Position numbers and translations under genes: made by a program. A model generated the notes under the pieces. It saw only the letters and a list, made by a program, of their open reading frames with translations, was not told the DNA's origin and did not search any database. Below are positions 38,881 through 48,160 of a stretch of DNA of 64,000 bases, piece after piece; the stretch's first letter is position 1, and each line of letters opens with the position of its first letter. Source of the DNA: Flavobacterium davisii (GTDB lineage Bacteria > Bacteroidota > Bacteroidia > Flavobacteriales > Flavobacteriaceae); NCBI RefSeq assembly GCF_019565505.1, contig NZ_CP067378.1, forward strand, positions 310,001 through 374,000. Direction: 5' to 3'.

Positions 38881-40107
38881 TTATACTAATTGGTTTAAGG
38901 CTATTTCAAAAGCTCTTGCACTTATATTCTTTTTATCAGAACTTGAATCAAATGTTTTTTGGATAGCCGTTTTAATAACATCTGAAGTATCATTAAAAAT
39001 AGCTTCGTCTGTCATTTGTACTTTTCGTTCCATGAAATAAGCAAAAACGCGAGCCATTCCACAATTTGAAATAAAATCAGGAATCAAACTTATTTTGCTA
39101 TCTGTTTCCTCCATAATAGGACCAAAGAAAATTTCTTTATCGGCAAAAGGAACATTAGCTCCACAAGAGATTACTTCTAATCCTGATGTTATCATGTTTT
39201 CTACTTGTTCTTTTGTAACTAAACGAGAAGCGGCGCATGGTGCAAAAATTTCAGCTCCTATAGTCCAAATTTCTTTATTAATTTCGGCAAAAGAAAGCAT
39301 ATTATTTGCTACTAATTTGTTGCCATCTTTATTAAGAAATAACGTTCTAATTTCTTCAAAAGTAAAACCGTTTTTATTAATAAGCCCTCCTTCTCTATCT
39401 ATAATTCCTACAATCTTGGCTCCCATTTCTGCTAAATAAAAAGCAGCGGCTGATCCCACATTTCCAAAACCTTGAACAATGGCTTTTTTACCCGCAACAT
39501 TACCTCCATAAATATCATAATAATGTCTTACGGCTTGTGCAACTCCGTAACCTGTAATCATATCAGCTACGGTATATTTTTTATGAATATCTGGCGAAAA
39601 AGTTGTGTTTTCTATAACTTTTACAACTCCTTGACGTAATTGTCCAATACGATTGATTTTATCTGCTTCAGTAGGCTTAAAATGGCCATTAAAAACACCT
39701 TCTTGTGGATGCCAAACACCGCATTCTTCGGTCATTGGTATTACTTCATGAATTTCATCTACATTTAAATCACCTCCTGTACCATAATAGCTTTTCAACA
39801 AGGGAGATACGGCTTTATACCAACGTTGCAGGACTTCTTTTTTTCTTGGATCATTTGGATCAAAATTAATTCCTGACTTTGCTCCACCTATAGCTGGTCC
39901 AGAAACTGAAAATTTAACCTCCATTGTTTTAGCTAAAGATAAAACTTCATTCATATCTAAACCTTTACGCATACGAGTTCCTCCTCCTGCAGCCCCTCCA
40001 CGCAATGAATTAATTACAGTCCAACCTTCTGCATCTGTTTCTGGATCTTTCCAATGAAATACTACTTCTGGTTCTTTATTTTCAAATTTCTTTAAAAGCT
40101 CTTTCAT
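38881..40107 (-). CDS. Glu/Leu/Phe/Val dehydrogenase
   Basis: 408 residues, intact. Oxidatively deaminates an amino acid with NAD(P). The glycine-rich substrate site GGAAGGGTRM is near residue 34, the catalytic lysine region GGAKSGINFDP near 75, and the Rossmann motif GFGNVGSAAAFYLAEMGAK near 215. The length and the LYSELL-like absence fit the Leu/Glu dehydrogenase subgroup typical of Flavobacteriaceae. Whether glutamate or leucine is preferred cannot be read from the sequence. Confidence 0.88.
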   Translation of the reverse strand: MKELLKKFENKEPEVVFHWKDPETDAEGWTVINSLRGGAAGGGTRMRKGLDMNEVLSLAKTMEVKFSVSGPAIGGAKSGINFDPNDPRKKEVLQRWYKAVSPLLKSYYGTGGDLNVDEIHEVIPMTEECGVWHPQEGVFNGHFKPTEADKINRIGQLRQGVVKVIENTTFSPDIHKKYTVADMITGYGVAQAVRHYYDIYGGNVAGKKAIVQGFGNVGSAAAFYLAEMGAKIVGIIDREGGLINKNGFTFEEIRTLFLNKDGNKLVANNMLSFAEINKEIWTIGAEIFAPCAASRLVTKEQVENMITSGLEVISCGANVPFADKEIFFGPIMEETDSKISLIPDFISNCGMARVFAYFMERKVQMTDEAIFNDTSDVIKTAIQKTFDSSSDKKNISARAFEIALNQLV

Positions 40108-40138
40108 ATTATATATTAATTTTAGATGTGTATTTTAT

Positions 40139-40181
40139 GAAAAAAGTTGTGCAAATGTAATTATTTTGCACAACTTTTTTC
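40139..40181 (-). terminator. 17-bp stem-loop terminator
   Basis: GAAAAAAGTTGTGCAAA (40139-40155) pairs with 40165-40181. It lies just after the stop of the chalcone isomerase-like gene and ahead of the dehydrogenase start, so it ends the former transcript. Confidence 0.7.
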
Positions 40182-40195
40182 AAGGACTTATTCTT

Positions 40196-40773
40196 TTAAT
40201 GTTTTCCTAAAAGTTCATTCTTTAAATCTTCATCTGCTGGTTCATCTGATAACCAAATACCAAAAAGAGCTTTTTTAAAGTCTTTTCCTTCTACTTTACC
40301 TTTTAATTTTTCATTTTTAGTAACTGTAATAGCTTCTTCTTTGGGATTATAAGATAATACATACACATCTCCTTTCACTATTTCTTCCGAAAGCAATGAC
40401 TTAAATTGGTTAATTTTAGGCATCATGGCGTTTAATTTTTCTCCACATGATTTTTCAAACCCTTTTTCCATTGCATTAGTTAGTTTACGAGCTGTAACCA
40501 TTTTTGAAATTATTTCAATACGAATAGCCATATCTGTTTCACTATCCATAATCACGTGTGGATCTTGAGATAAAGCAGTTAAGTATAAAGCTTGTACATA
40601 TACATCAACCCAAGCCTTTGATCGAGTTCCAAATCCATTTAATTGAATTTTTTTCCTCCATTTACCTCTATAGTTCTGGGAACTATTACGCCGTCTGTTT
40701 CAAATTGTGTTTGCGCATTAGAGATAAAAGCGGTACACATTAAAGCAAGAAAAAATAACTTTTTCAATTTCAT
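40196..40773 (-). pseudogene. Chalcone isomerase-like family protein (frame-disrupted)
   Basis: Starting at 40773 with a signal peptide (KKLFFLALMCTAFISNAQ), the frame breaks after EVNGGKK in a run of seven A (40649-40655) where eight are needed for KIQLNGFGTRSKAW. The rest, VYVQALYLTALSQDPH then the 119-residue tail, gives about 192 residues of the bacterial chalcone-isomerase-like family. These periplasmic proteins have the fold but usually not the plant enzyme activity. Monocistronic. Confidence 0.75.
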
Positions 40774-40839
40774 AATTTTCAATATTTTAGGGTAATACAA
40801 ATGTACCACATTTAAATTTTATTCCAAAAAATGATTGCT

Positions 40840-41919
40840 TTATTCTGATTTAATCTTATATATGTAACCTGCCGAATGATCTTCTGAAGCGCCTGTTACA
40901 CTGGAGAGTACATTTATTTTATTTTCTAATTTTAAAACGCCTAAAAATGCAAAAATTAATGCTTCTTTAAACTCAATTATTTTTTGATCAGGAATTAAAA
41001 CTTTTATATTAGGATTATTATTTCTGATTCTTTCAATTAAATAATCATTATACACTCCTCCTCCCGTAACTAGCATTTTCCCTGATTTATTTAATAATAC
41101 ATTTTTAATTTGAACGGCAATATGCTCTGAAAATGTGCATAAAATATCTGGAATACTTAAACCTTCAAATTGTTTGATAATCGGTAATATTTGACTTTTT
41201 ACATATTCTATTCCTAAAGATTTAGGAAAAGGTAATTGATAATAGGCTAATTGATTTAACTTCATTAACAAAGAATGATTAATAGATCCAGATCTAGCCA
41301 TAGCTCCTTTGTCATCAAAGTTATTTCCTGTTTTTTCTGCAAAGAAATTCAAAACCGTATTTACTGGAGAAATATCAAAAGCAATTCTTTTATCTAATAG
41401 TTGAAATGAAATATTAGAAAATCCTCCTAAATTCAAACAATAATCAAAATCTGAAAACAGAATATGATCTCCTATGGGAACTAAAGGGGCTCCTTGTCCT
41501 CCTTTATTAACATCTTGAACTCTAAAATCACACACTACCGTCTGCTTAACTAAATGAGCTATCATAGGTAAATTACCTATTTGTAGGGTAATACCTTTTT
41601 CTGGTTGATGTAAAATAGTATGCCCGTGTGAACAAATAGCATCTACATTATTTAATTGGTATTGATTTATAAATTTATTAATGATAGAACTTAGATATAG
41701 CGTATAATCCTCATTTAACTTTTCTAAATCTTGTTGATTATAGTTTACAGCTAATTTTAACCTTAATACCCACTCTTGGTCATAAGGTACCGTTTCTACT
41801 TCTAATATTTCAAATTTCCAAGTTTGATCTTCTTCTTTGAAAAAAATATGGGCTAAATCAACCCCGTCTAAAGAGGTGCCCGACATAACGCCTATAACAT
41901 TAAAAAACTTTTTTTCCAT
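40840..41919 (-). CDS. anmK: Anhydro-N-acetylmuramic acid kinase
   Basis: 359 residues from ATG 41919 (MEKKFFNVIGVMSG). Phosphorylates 1,6-anhydro-MurNAc to MurNAc-6-P in cell-wall recycling. The nucleotide-binding GVMSGTSLDGVDLAHI opens the protein. QTVVCDFRVQDVNKGGQGAP supplies the catalytic aspartate, and LVTGGGVYNDYLIERI near 290 forms the second ATP motif. Intact and of normal length. It is divergent from the acyl-CoA dehydrogenase gene, an arrangement usual in flavobacteria. Confidence 0.93.
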   Translation of the reverse strand: MEKKFFNVIGVMSGTSLDGVDLAHIFFKEEDQTWKFEILEVETVPYDQEWVLRLKLAVNYNQQDLEKLNEDYTLYLSSIINKFINQYQLNNVDAICSHGHTILHQPEKGITLQIGNLPMIAHLVKQTVVCDFRVQDVNKGGQGAPLVPIGDHILFSDFDYCLNLGGFSNISFQLLDKRIAFDISPVNTVLNFFAEKTGNNFDDKGAMARSGSINHSLLMKLNQLAYYQLPFPKSLGIEYVKSQILPIIKQFEGLSIPDILCTFSEHIAVQIKNVLLNKSGKMLVTGGGVYNDYLIERIRNNNPNIKVLIPDQKIIEFKEALIFAFLGVLKLENKINVLSSVTGASEDHSAGYIYKIKSE

Positions 41920-41943
41920 AACCTGCAAAAATAATCAAACTTA

Positions 41944-41973
41944 TTGGTAAATTAGTATAAATAACTATATTTG
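41944..41973 (+). promoter_or_regulatory. Flavobacterial promoter of the acyl-CoA dehydrogenase gene
   Basis: A TTG at 41944-41946 is followed after 19 bases by TATATTTG (41966-41973), matching the Bacteroidetes sigma-ABfr consensus TTTG-N19-TAnnTTTG. It lies 33 bases before the dehydrogenase start at 42007. Confidence 0.65.
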
Positions 41974-42006
41974 AAAACTTTTATAAAACAAAAACACAAA
42001 AATACA

Positions 42007-43146
42007 ATGAACTTTAATTTAAGCGAGGAACATTTAATGATTCAGCAAGCTGCAAAAGATTTTGCTCAGGTTGAATTATTACCGAGTGTTATAGAAAGAG
42101 ATGAACATTCTATATTTCCAACGGAACAAGTAAAAAAAATGGCTGAACTAGGCTTTTTAGGTATGATGGTTGATCCTAAATATGGAGGAGCAGGTTTAGA
42201 TAGCGTTTCTTATGTACTGGCTATGGAAGAAATAGCTAAAATTGATGCTTCTGCAGCTGTAATCATGTCCGTAAATAACTCATTAGTATGCGCAGGTTTG
42301 GAAAAATTTGCTAGTGAAGAGCAAAAAATGAAGTATTTAGTTCCTCTTGCTAAAGGTGATGTTATTGGTGCTTTTTGTTTGTCTGAGCCTGAAGCTGGTT
42401 CAGATGCTACTTCCCAAAAAACGACGGCAATTGACAAAGGAGATCATTATTTATTAAATGGCACTAAAAACTGGATAACAAATGGTGGATCTGCTTCTAC
42501 CTATATCGTTATTGCTCAAACAGATGCTGAAAAAGGACATAAAGGAATCAATGCTTTTATCGTTGAAAAAGGATGGGAAGGTTTTTCTATAGGCCCTAAA
42601 GAGAAAAAAATGGGAATCAGAGGTTCTGACACACATTCTCTTATGTTTTCGGATGTAAAAGTACCAAAAGAAAACCGTATAGGTGAAGATGGTTTTGGTT
42701 TTAATTTTGCTATGGCTGTTTTAAATGGTGGACGTATTGGTATTGCTTCTCAAGCTTTAGGTATTGCTTCTGGTGCTTACGATTTAGCATTAAAATATTC
42801 ACAAGAACGTGTAGCTTTCAAAAAACCAATTTTCCAACATCAAGCTATTGCTTTTAAATTAGCAGATATGGCTACCCAAATTACTGCTGCAAGAATGCTT
42901 TGTTTAAAAGCTGCTTGTGAAAAAGATGCAGGACAAGATATATCTCATTCTGGCGCAATGGCTAAATTATTTGCTTCAGAAACTGCAATGAATGTAACAA
43001 TAGAAGCAGTTCAGATACACGGTGGTAACGGATACGTTAGTGAATATCATGTAGAAAGAATGATGCGTGATGCTAAAATTACTCAAATTTATGAAGGAAC
43101 TTCTGAAATTCAAAGAATTGTTATTTCTAGAGGTTTAATAAAATAA
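42007..43146 (+). CDS. Acyl-CoA dehydrogenase
   Basis: 379 residues from ATG 42007 (MNFNLSEEHLMIQQ). FAD-dependent first step of fatty acid or branched-chain acyl-CoA oxidation. Signatures are FCLSEPEAGSDATS near 125, NGTKNWITNGG near 155, and the C-terminal VQIHGGNGYVSEYHVERMMR with YEGTSEIQRIVISR; the catalytic glutamate is in YEGTSE. Intact and of normal length. An earlier in-frame ATG at 41971 overlaps the promoter and is rejected. A terminator lies at 43225-43257. Confidence 0.93.
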   Translation: MNFNLSEEHLMIQQAAKDFAQVELLPSVIERDEHSIFPTEQVKKMAELGFLGMMVDPKYGGAGLDSVSYVLAMEEIAKIDASAAVIMSVNNSLVCAGLEKFASEEQKMKYLVPLAKGDVIGAFCLSEPEAGSDATSQKTTAIDKGDHYLLNGTKNWITNGGSASTYIVIAQTDAEKGHKGINAFIVEKGWEGFSIGPKEKKMGIRGSDTHSLMFSDVKVPKENRIGEDGFGFNFAMAVLNGGRIGIASQALGIASGAYDLALKYSQERVAFKKPIFQHQAIAFKLADMATQITAARMLCLKAACEKDAGQDISHSGAMAKLFASETAMNVTIEAVQIHGGNGYVSEYHVERMMRDAKITQIYEGTSEIQRIVISRGLIK

Positions 43147-43224
43147 TTTTATCCTATATAAAAAGAATGCCGTTATACACTGCACTCAAAAACATCAATT
43201 AGTTTATAATTGCTTTAATTAGAA

Positions 43225-43257
43225 TATGAGCTCGAACTTATCGAGCTCATACTTTTT
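43225..43257 (+). terminator. 11-bp stem-loop terminator
   Basis: TATGAGCTCGA (43225-43235) pairs perfectly with 43241-43251 around ACTTA, followed by a T run. It ends the acyl-CoA dehydrogenase transcript. Confidence 0.75.
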
Positions 43258-43425
43258 ATATTCAATTTCATTCTTCATTCATATCTTCCAATTGCTTTAT
43301 TAAATATATTACCATTATATAAGATATAATAAAGTCTTTCTTTTAAACGAACTATTTTAATTATATTTGAGTTTGTTTTTTTACACATTAAAGCCACTAA
43401 AAACTTTATTAAAGAGCTCTTTCTA

Positions 43426-44286
43426 ATGATATATAGCGGATTAAATAATGAATACATAGAACTAATAAACCTCCATACTGGCAGTTTATTAACATTAGAC
43501 AACACTTTATCTTATCCTCTTTTATTTATATGGATAAAAAGTGACCAAGCGGATTTTTCTTATGAAGGAAATACTTTAAATCTTGCTAATAATACTATTT
43601 TATGTCTTACATCTTTTCATAAAATTGAAATTGATCATTTAGAAGCAGCAAGGGTTATAAAATTTAATCGTGAATTTTATTGTGTTAAAGATCATGACAG
43701 CGAAGTAAGCTGCAAGGGATTACTCTTTTATGGAGCCAATCAATTACCTTATTTTCAAATACCAGAAGATGAAATTGATAAATTTGAAACGTTATGGCAA
43801 ATGTTTTTAATTGAGATGCAATCAAAAGATAGTTTACAATTAGAAATGCTTCAAATGATGTTAAAAAGATTTATTATTCTTTGTACACGCATTTACAAAT
43901 TACAACAAAACTTATTTAAATTAGAGACAAAAGAAATTGATATTGTTAGAGAATTTCATTTTTTGGTAGAACAACATTTTAAACAAAAACATACCGTAAA
44001 AGAATATGCCAGCTTATTAAATAAATCAGCAAAAACACTGGCTAATATTTTTTCACAAGTTTCTAAAAAAAGCCCTTTACAAATCATTCATGAAAGAAAA
44101 CTTTTAGAAGCCAAAAGAATGCTTAGGTATACTGATAAGGCAGTTAAAGAAATAGCATACGAACTTGGCTTTGAAGACATACAATCATTTAGTCGTTTTT
44201 TTAAAAAATCTGAAAAAATCAGCCCTTCTGAATTTAAAAACTCATTATTGGGAAATATTGCCAACTCATCGGGAACGAAAACCTAA
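43426..44286 (+). CDS. AraC-family transcriptional regulator
   Basis: 286 residues. The C-terminal 100 residues hold two helix-turn-helix motifs (HTVKEYASLLNKSAKTLANI and KEIAYELGFEDIQSFSRFFK) with the AraC signature. The N-terminal 150 residues form a cupin-like sensor with no certain ligand (LTLDNTLSYPLLFIWIKSD). The gene is followed on the same strand by a carboxymuconolactone decarboxylase-like gene and a DoxX gene, which it may control. Intact. Confidence 0.85.
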   Translation: MIYSGLNNEYIELINLHTGSLLTLDNTLSYPLLFIWIKSDQADFSYEGNTLNLANNTILCLTSFHKIEIDHLEAARVIKFNREFYCVKDHDSEVSCKGLLFYGANQLPYFQIPEDEIDKFETLWQMFLIEMQSKDSLQLEMLQMMLKRFIILCTRIYKLQQNLFKLETKEIDIVREFHFLVEQHFKQKHTVKEYASLLNKSAKTLANIFSQVSKKSPLQIIHERKLLEAKRMLRYTDKAVKEIAYELGFEDIQSFSRFFKKSEKISPSEFKNSLLGNIANSSGTKT

Positions 44287-44351
44287 CCCTTGATCTTACT
44301 ATTACCTGATCTTTGCATTGTAATTATTCCAATAACATAAAAAATAAAACA

Positions 44352-44885
44352 ATGACAAAGTTTACAATTCCAACTCGAGAAGAAGTATCAGAAAACAATC
44401 AAGTAATTTTTGACAATCTTCAAAAAAACTTAGGTTTTATACCTAATTTATACGCTTATTACGCAAAAAATGAAACCGCATTAAGCGATTATCTTACTTT
44501 GCAAAATAGAAAAAGTACACTTAAGGCAAAGGAAAGAGAAGTAATCAATCTTGTAACAAGTCAAATTAATGGATGCCGTTATTGTCTATCAGCCCATACT
44601 ATGCTAGGTAAGATGAATGGTTTTACAGAAGAGCAGGTAATAGAACTTCGTAAGGGTTTTGCTTCTTTTGATCCTAAATTAGACGCTTTGGCTAAATTTA
44701 CCGCTTCAGTAGTAGAAAATCGTGGTAAAGCAACTGAAACAAGTAAAGCCTCTTTTTTTGCTGCAGGCTATACAGAAGCCAATTTAATTGATCTCGTTAT
44801 TATCGTAGGAGACAAAATAATTAGTAATTACCTACACAATTTAACGGAGTTTGCCATTGACTTTCCAATTGCATCTGAACTTTAA
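44352..44885 (+). CDS. AhpD/carboxymuconolactone decarboxylase-like protein
   Basis: 177 residues from ATG 44352 (MTKFTIPTREEVSENN). The NGCRYCLSAHTMLGK motif has the CxxC...H redox site of AhpD-like alkylhydroperoxidases near residue 75. KEREVINLVTSQINGC before it is family-typical. It probably acts as a peroxide-reducing or thiol-dependent enzyme in the cytoplasm. It is 23 bases upstream of the DoxX gene and downstream of the AraC regulator. Confidence 0.85.
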   Translation: MTKFTIPTREEVSENNQVIFDNLQKNLGFIPNLYAYYAKNETALSDYLTLQNRKSTLKAKEREVINLVTSQINGCRYCLSAHTMLGKMNGFTEEQVIELRKGFASFDPKLDALAKFTASVVENRGKATETSKASFFAAGYTEANLIDLVIIVGDKIISNYLHNLTEFAIDFPIASEL

Positions 44886-44908
44886 TTAACTTTTAAAATT
44901 TTATCAAA

Positions 44909-45310
44909 ATGAAATCGGGAAATTTAATCATCAGAATAGCCTTTGGTCTATTATTTATTTGGGGCGGACTTGAAAAATTATTTGAAGGTTTTTTAGGAGG
45001 TGTAGGTTTACAAAATATGGCTAATTTTTTAAAATCTACTGGTTGGAGTTTTTTAGGCGATAAAGGAACTTTTATTTTAGCCCTTATTTTAGCTTTATTA
45101 GAATTAATTGCTGGTATTTTTCTTATTATTAATAAAAAACTTTTTTATTCTTACAGCTTTTTATCACTTGTGATGTTTATTGCCCTAGCGACGGTTCATA
45201 TACCATCAGGAAATTGGATGAATATTATGATTCATATTGCTTTATTAGGTACTTTATTAGGTCTCGGCATAAATGAATTTGATAATAAAAATTTTACATC
45301 TAAAACATAA
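44909..45310 (+). CDS. DoxX family membrane protein
   Basis: 133 residues with four membrane helices: IIRIAFGLLFIWGGLEKL, TFILALILALLELIAGIFLI, YSFLSLVMFIALATVHI and IMIHIALLGTLLGLGI. The LLFIWGGLEKLF start is characteristic of DoxX/SURF4 proteins, often linked with thiol and oxidative-stress enzymes. Its pairing with the AhpD-like gene supports a redox role. Intact. Confidence 0.85.
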   Translation: MKSGNLIIRIAFGLLFIWGGLEKLFEGFLGGVGLQNMANFLKSTGWSFLGDKGTFILALILALLELIAGIFLIINKKLFYSYSFLSLVMFIALATVHIPSGNWMNIMIHIALLGTLLGLGINEFDNKNFTSKT

Positions 45311-45438
45311 AATTTTTATTAGCCTTACTAAAAAAATGTATGACAGCAGACTTTATAACAAATTCCGCATTATATTTTGTGATAAAAAAGTAAAGGCTAA
45401 GAAAAAAAATATTTTTTCTTAGCTATACAACTCGTTTT

Positions 45439-45509
45439 GAGACTGTCTAAAAAATGCACTGCACCAAAAAGTTAGATACTATTTGGGGTCAGTGCACTTA
45501 GACAGCCTC
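45439..45509. repeat. 71-bp inverted-repeat scar, IS-like
   Basis: GAGACTGTCTAA (45439-45450) is matched by TTAGACAGCCTC (45498-45509) with one mismatch. Inside, TGCACTGCACC faces GGGGTCAGTGCA. The centre CCAAAAAGTTAGATACTATT looks like IS3-type terminal repeats lying end to end. No transposase is present, so this may be an excision footprint. It marks the left edge of the toxin locus. Confidence 0.45.
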
Positions 45510-45513
45510 TTAC

Positions 45514-45940
45514 TTATTTTGATACAATTCTTGATTTGTACATAGCTTTTTTTACCATCTTTAGTCTCTACAAAGCACCAGTATTCTTCATCAAAAAATG
45601 CGTATAATTGGCCTGCTTATTAGAAATAAAATCATCGGCTATTCTCAATACTCTCATAAAAGTCCTAATCTTAGCTTCACACTCACATTTTTTTCCTATT
45701 TCAAAATAAGACCCCTCTTTTTTCAAAAATTCCCCTTCGTGTTTTTTAACGTTACCCGGCATTCTGCCTGTAGCCATAGGTATTCGGTCGGTACTTTGTA
45801 GGTGTCGAAAGTGATTTTTTCGCCTTTGTCATACGAGACATTTGCTAATGCTTTTACAATATCCTCAGCTTTAGAAAATTTTTCATTACTTACTAGATGG
45901 CCTTTATTTTTTCTCTAATAAAAGGATATTTTTTTTACCT
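45514..45940 (-). pseudogene. Scar of an effector gene plus SH3 immunity end
   Basis: 45724-45882 repeats, with few changes, the end of the effector 2 central region (51941-52101): EKFSKAEDIVKALAN, VPTEYLWLQAEC and GNVKKHEGEFLKK. It then continues YFEIGKKCECEAKIRTFMRV before turning into unrelated sequence. 45514-45600 matches the last 25 residues of the SH3 immunity protein (ETKDGKK...YKSRIVSK, stop 45514-45516). No full domain remains. It looks like the residue of an earlier effector-immunity unit removed by recombination. Confidence 0.65.
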
Positions 45941-45941
45941 G

Positions 45942-46781
45942 TTAAACTGTCAATGTATGAGCTTTCAAGTGTATATTTACTTTTTTATCTTTCTTAATTT
46001 TAATTGTATTATTATCATCCATTCTAAAAATTAACTCATCATTATTTGTGTTTATTAACTTTAGCTTTGAATTTTTCTCTTCTACATAACTAAATAGATA
46101 AAAATCTTGAAAATTTTTATCTATTTTAATATTGAAGTTTGCCCAACCTCTAGGATCAGATGATTCATCTTTTAGTCTTAGAAATGTCCCATTATAAGTT
46201 CCTATCCAATTAATTATTTTTAAATCTCCAATGTTTTCTGAATTCGAAAGTGATTTCCTTGAATTTGAAGTAGTTAAATTCAAATATTTATCATTTAAAA
46301 TACTGTTGATTAAAATTTTCCCACTATCGTCTTTTTCTAATAAATAATCAACGTTTACCCTTTGTTCATTCTTGTTGTCGAATAATCTAAAGCTTACTCT
46401 AAATTGATTTTTATTATCTAAAGAAATGATTTTTAAAGTTTTTTTGATTGATTCACCATTATAGTCTTGTCCTTTTATAAAAGGGTCATAATCTAAAACA
46501 TAATTTTCTTCATTTCTTAAACTATCAATTTTAAACTTAATTTTTTCAGAAAGATAAGACTTCAATTGCTCATTATCAATCTTAATATTGTCATCAAAAT
46601 AAAATTTTGAATAAAATTCATTTAACATTAATATACCTTGAACAGAATCATTTTCAACAACTAAAGAATCTTTAGAATATATATTATTTAAATTTTCTGA
46701 ATTTAAATTTTCTGAATTTGGATTTTTCTTACATGTAAGAAAGAAAAAACTTAAAACAATTATTTGGATTACTTTTTTCAT
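45942..46781 (-). CDS. Lipoprotein, DUF3828-like, immunity candidate
   Basis: 279 residues. The lipobox FFLTC gives Cys17, followed by KKNPNSENL. Residues 60-150 resemble DUF3828, with FYSKFYFDD, LSEKIKFKIDSL and LDYDPFIKGQDYNG. A second part (WIGTYNGTFLRLKDESSDPR) looks like an inhibitor-type beta domain. Proteins of this kind sit beside cell-wall amidase or lysozyme toxins and act in the periplasm. No intact partner effector remains next to it; only the scar at 45514-45940 follows. Confidence 0.65.
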   Translation of the reverse strand: MKKVIQIIVLSFFFLTCKKNPNSENLNSENLNNIYSKDSLVVENDSVQGILMLNEFYSKFYFDDNIKIDNEQLKSYLSEKIKFKIDSLRNEENYVLDYDPFIKGQDYNGESIKKTLKIISLDNKNQFRVSFRLFDNKNEQRVNVDYLLEKDDSGKILINSILNDKYLNLTTSNSRKSLSNSENIGDLKIINWIGTYNGTFLRLKDESSDPRGWANFNIKIDKNFQDFYLFSYVEEKNSKLKLINTNNDELIFRMDDNNTIKIKKDKKVNIHLKAHTLTV

Positions 46782-46816
46782 ATATAATTAATTAACATAA
46801 TATTAAAATTTTACAA

Positions 46817-47002
46817 TCATTCCCATCTATAAATTGAGTATTTTTTTTCTATTGAACTCTTATCTACAGAATTATTGAGATGTTTGTTGATTTTATTATA
46901 ATTAATATACGAATCTTTCTTTTGAGGGTGTGAAGGATTAAGCATTTCGTATTTACAAGTTATAACTTGAAATAGTAGCGGTATATAAAATAAATACTTC
47001 AT
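46817..47002 (-). CDS. Small lipoprotein, unknown
   Basis: 61 residues with a short lipoprotein signal (YLFYIPLLFQVITC, Cys16) and an Asn/Lys-rich remainder. It lies between two larger immunity-type lipoprotein genes. It may be a truncated immunity protein; no homology is evident. Confidence 0.4.
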   Translation of the reverse strand: MKYLFYIPLLFQVITCKYEMLNPSHPQKKDSYINYNKINKHLNNSVDKSSIEKKYSIYRWE

Positions 47003-47087
47003 TTATTGGTTTTAATACTTAAATATGTCGGTTATTATTTACATAATTTCAGTATTATTTCTTTTCCTTGCTTCTCTTGATTAAAAC

Positions 47088-48020
47088 TTATTTCTTTAAA
47101 TTCTCTTTTTTTGTTTTTTCATTATAAAAACCATACCAATAAAATTTTATAGTTTTATCATTTATCATTTTTATATATGCTATTGGCTCATCATTTAAAT
47201 ATTCTTTCCAATTTAAATTACGTCCAATATTTCCAATATCTTCAGGGATTTCTTTTAACTTATAAGATACCCCATTTTCAATATCATTTTTTTTAATTTC
47301 TGACATATCAATATATATCTGATTATAAAGAACTACTAAAGAAGCCTCTTTATCTTTTATATTTAAATTTCCAAGCCCATTTTTACAATCAACTTACCAT
47401 TTTCCATTGATTGAATATTTTTTGTTTAAATTTTTATTTTGATAAAATGTAAAAAAATATTCCTTCGAATTAAAGCTTTGTTCTTCATTAGCATTTTTAA
47501 TTTTTTTATCAATTAAAAATGACCAATTTCCTTGTTCTTTTTATAGTATTTTTGTATGAAAGGGAATCCAATACTAAAATCTTCTTCACTTTGAATATTT
47601 ATATATTCTTTAGGGATGAATGTACTTATTATTAAAAAATCGTTTTCAAATTTTACTTTAGCTTTGAGTATTTGATCAATTTTTTTTTCATCACTTGATG
47701 AATAATAATTAACTGAATTTAATTCTTCATATAAGGGTTTAATATTGTTATTTACTTCAAATTTATCGTAATAATCAATGTTTTGTTTAGAAATAGGAAG
47801 ATAATAAATTGTGAATTTTCCTAAATTTTTAATGAATGTAGTTGAGTATATAACTTTTTTCTCTGAATCAAAATGAAGTTTTTTTCTGCATTAAAATTAT
47901 CTACAATAGATGATTTTGAACTTTCTTTTTTGACTTTATTTCAGAAGTTTTTGTTTGTCCATTGCAACTAATAAAAGTAAGCACGACTAATAAATTTTTG
48001 AAAAAGTTTTTTATTTTCAT
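47088..48020 (-). pseudogene. Immunity-type lipoprotein, frame-disrupted
   Basis: The start at 48020 gives KNFFKNLLVVLTFISCNGQ with lipobox Cys; the CNGQ end matches two paralogous lipoproteins upstream. The reading frame is broken several times by single missing bases, and once by an in-frame TAA at 47394-47396 (GKW-stop-VDCKNGLG). Recoverable segments include YYKKEQGNWSFLIDKKIK and the C-terminal YLNDEPIAYIKMINDKTIKF. About 310 residues originally. A periplasmic immunity role is inferred from the signal and the neighbourhood. Confidence 0.55.
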
Positions 48021-48160
48021 TTTACATTACCTTTTCTTGTTTAGTCAAATTTAATTTTTATTCAAATTAATATTCAAAACTTTATTCTTAAAAGCTTTCT
48101 GCTTCATTTTAATTTTTATCTAGAAATCAGATATGATTCCCAAAAAGTTATGGCTATTAG

